Assembly (NCBI GenBank): GCA_964036275.1
Contig: OZ038433.1
Coordinates: forward strand, 48,113,616 to 48,177,615
Length of the DNA: 64,000 nucleotides
DNA from: Litoditis marina
Lineage: Eukaryota; Nematoda; Chromadorea; Rhabditida; Rhabditidae
Direction of reading: 5' to 3'
Shown piece after piece: positions 63,976 to 64,000 of this stretch. A model generated the notes under the pieces. The model was not told the DNA's origin. It made no database searches and saw nothing but the letters and a program-made list of their open reading frames with translations. A program made the translations under genes and the position numbers. Each line of letters opens with the position of its first letter. Within the stretch, counting starts at the first letter, position 1.

Positions 63976-64000
63976 GTACGCTGTTAGTGGCAACTTTTTG

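Overview
The window looks like nuclear DNA of a nematode, probably a rhabditid-type worm with longer introns than Caenorhabditis elegans. The evidence is: (i) many small exons with GT...AG introns and a recurrent TTTCAG acceptor; (ii) acceptor-like sequences just before, or at, several start codons (for example TTTCCAG directly abutting the ATG at 448 and TTTTCAG abutting the sdhb ATG at 26770), as expected for spliced-leader trans-splicing; (iii) a secreted Cys-rich protein resembling the nematode MIG-18-like family. Species was not determined. All gene models were spliced by hand by matching splice signals, codon phase and remembered family features; no search was run.

Layout: 448-6537 (+) F-box protein gene. 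8598-13856 (-) secreted Cys-rich protein. 13857-22665 is an 8.8 kb repeat-rich stretch with no convincing gene. 22666-26770 (-) sdhb, mitochondrial complex II iron-sulfur subunit. 27682-30387 (+) OSTM1-like lysosomal membrane protein. 30925-31768 (+) complex III hinge protein (UQCRH/QCR6). 32016-38645 (-) CCDC93, endosomal CCC/Commander component. 39301-51232 (-) RING1-type RING-finger protein with a probable RAWUL domain. 51932-61969 (+) PLAA/UFD3/DOA1, ubiquitin-binding WD40-PFU-PUL protein and Cdc48/p97 cofactor. 63011 onward (+) the first two exons of an unrecognised gene leaving the window.

The genes are mostly housekeeping: respiratory chain (sdhb, uqcrh), endo-lysosomal function (ostm1, ccdc93) and ubiquitin biology (F-box, RING, PLAA). 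The RING gene and PLAA are divergent with about 0.7 kb between their start codons. sdhb and ostm1 are divergent with about 0.9 kb. uqcrh and ccdc93 converge with only 247 bp between stop codons.

The introns are full of small non-autonomous inverted-repeat elements. One MITE family has at least 12 copies, another foldback family 4 copies, a third 3 copies, and there is one 617-bp element with a TTA duplication. One MITE appears to supply a 5' splice site of ccdc93. The most interesting observations are small partial tandem duplications of exon/intron junctions in three different genes, a likely GC-AG intron and a duplicated PFU-like ubiquitin-binding domain in PLAA, and a hairpin-rich 2.6-kb intron in the RING gene. 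No CRISPR, prokaryotic or viral system was seen.
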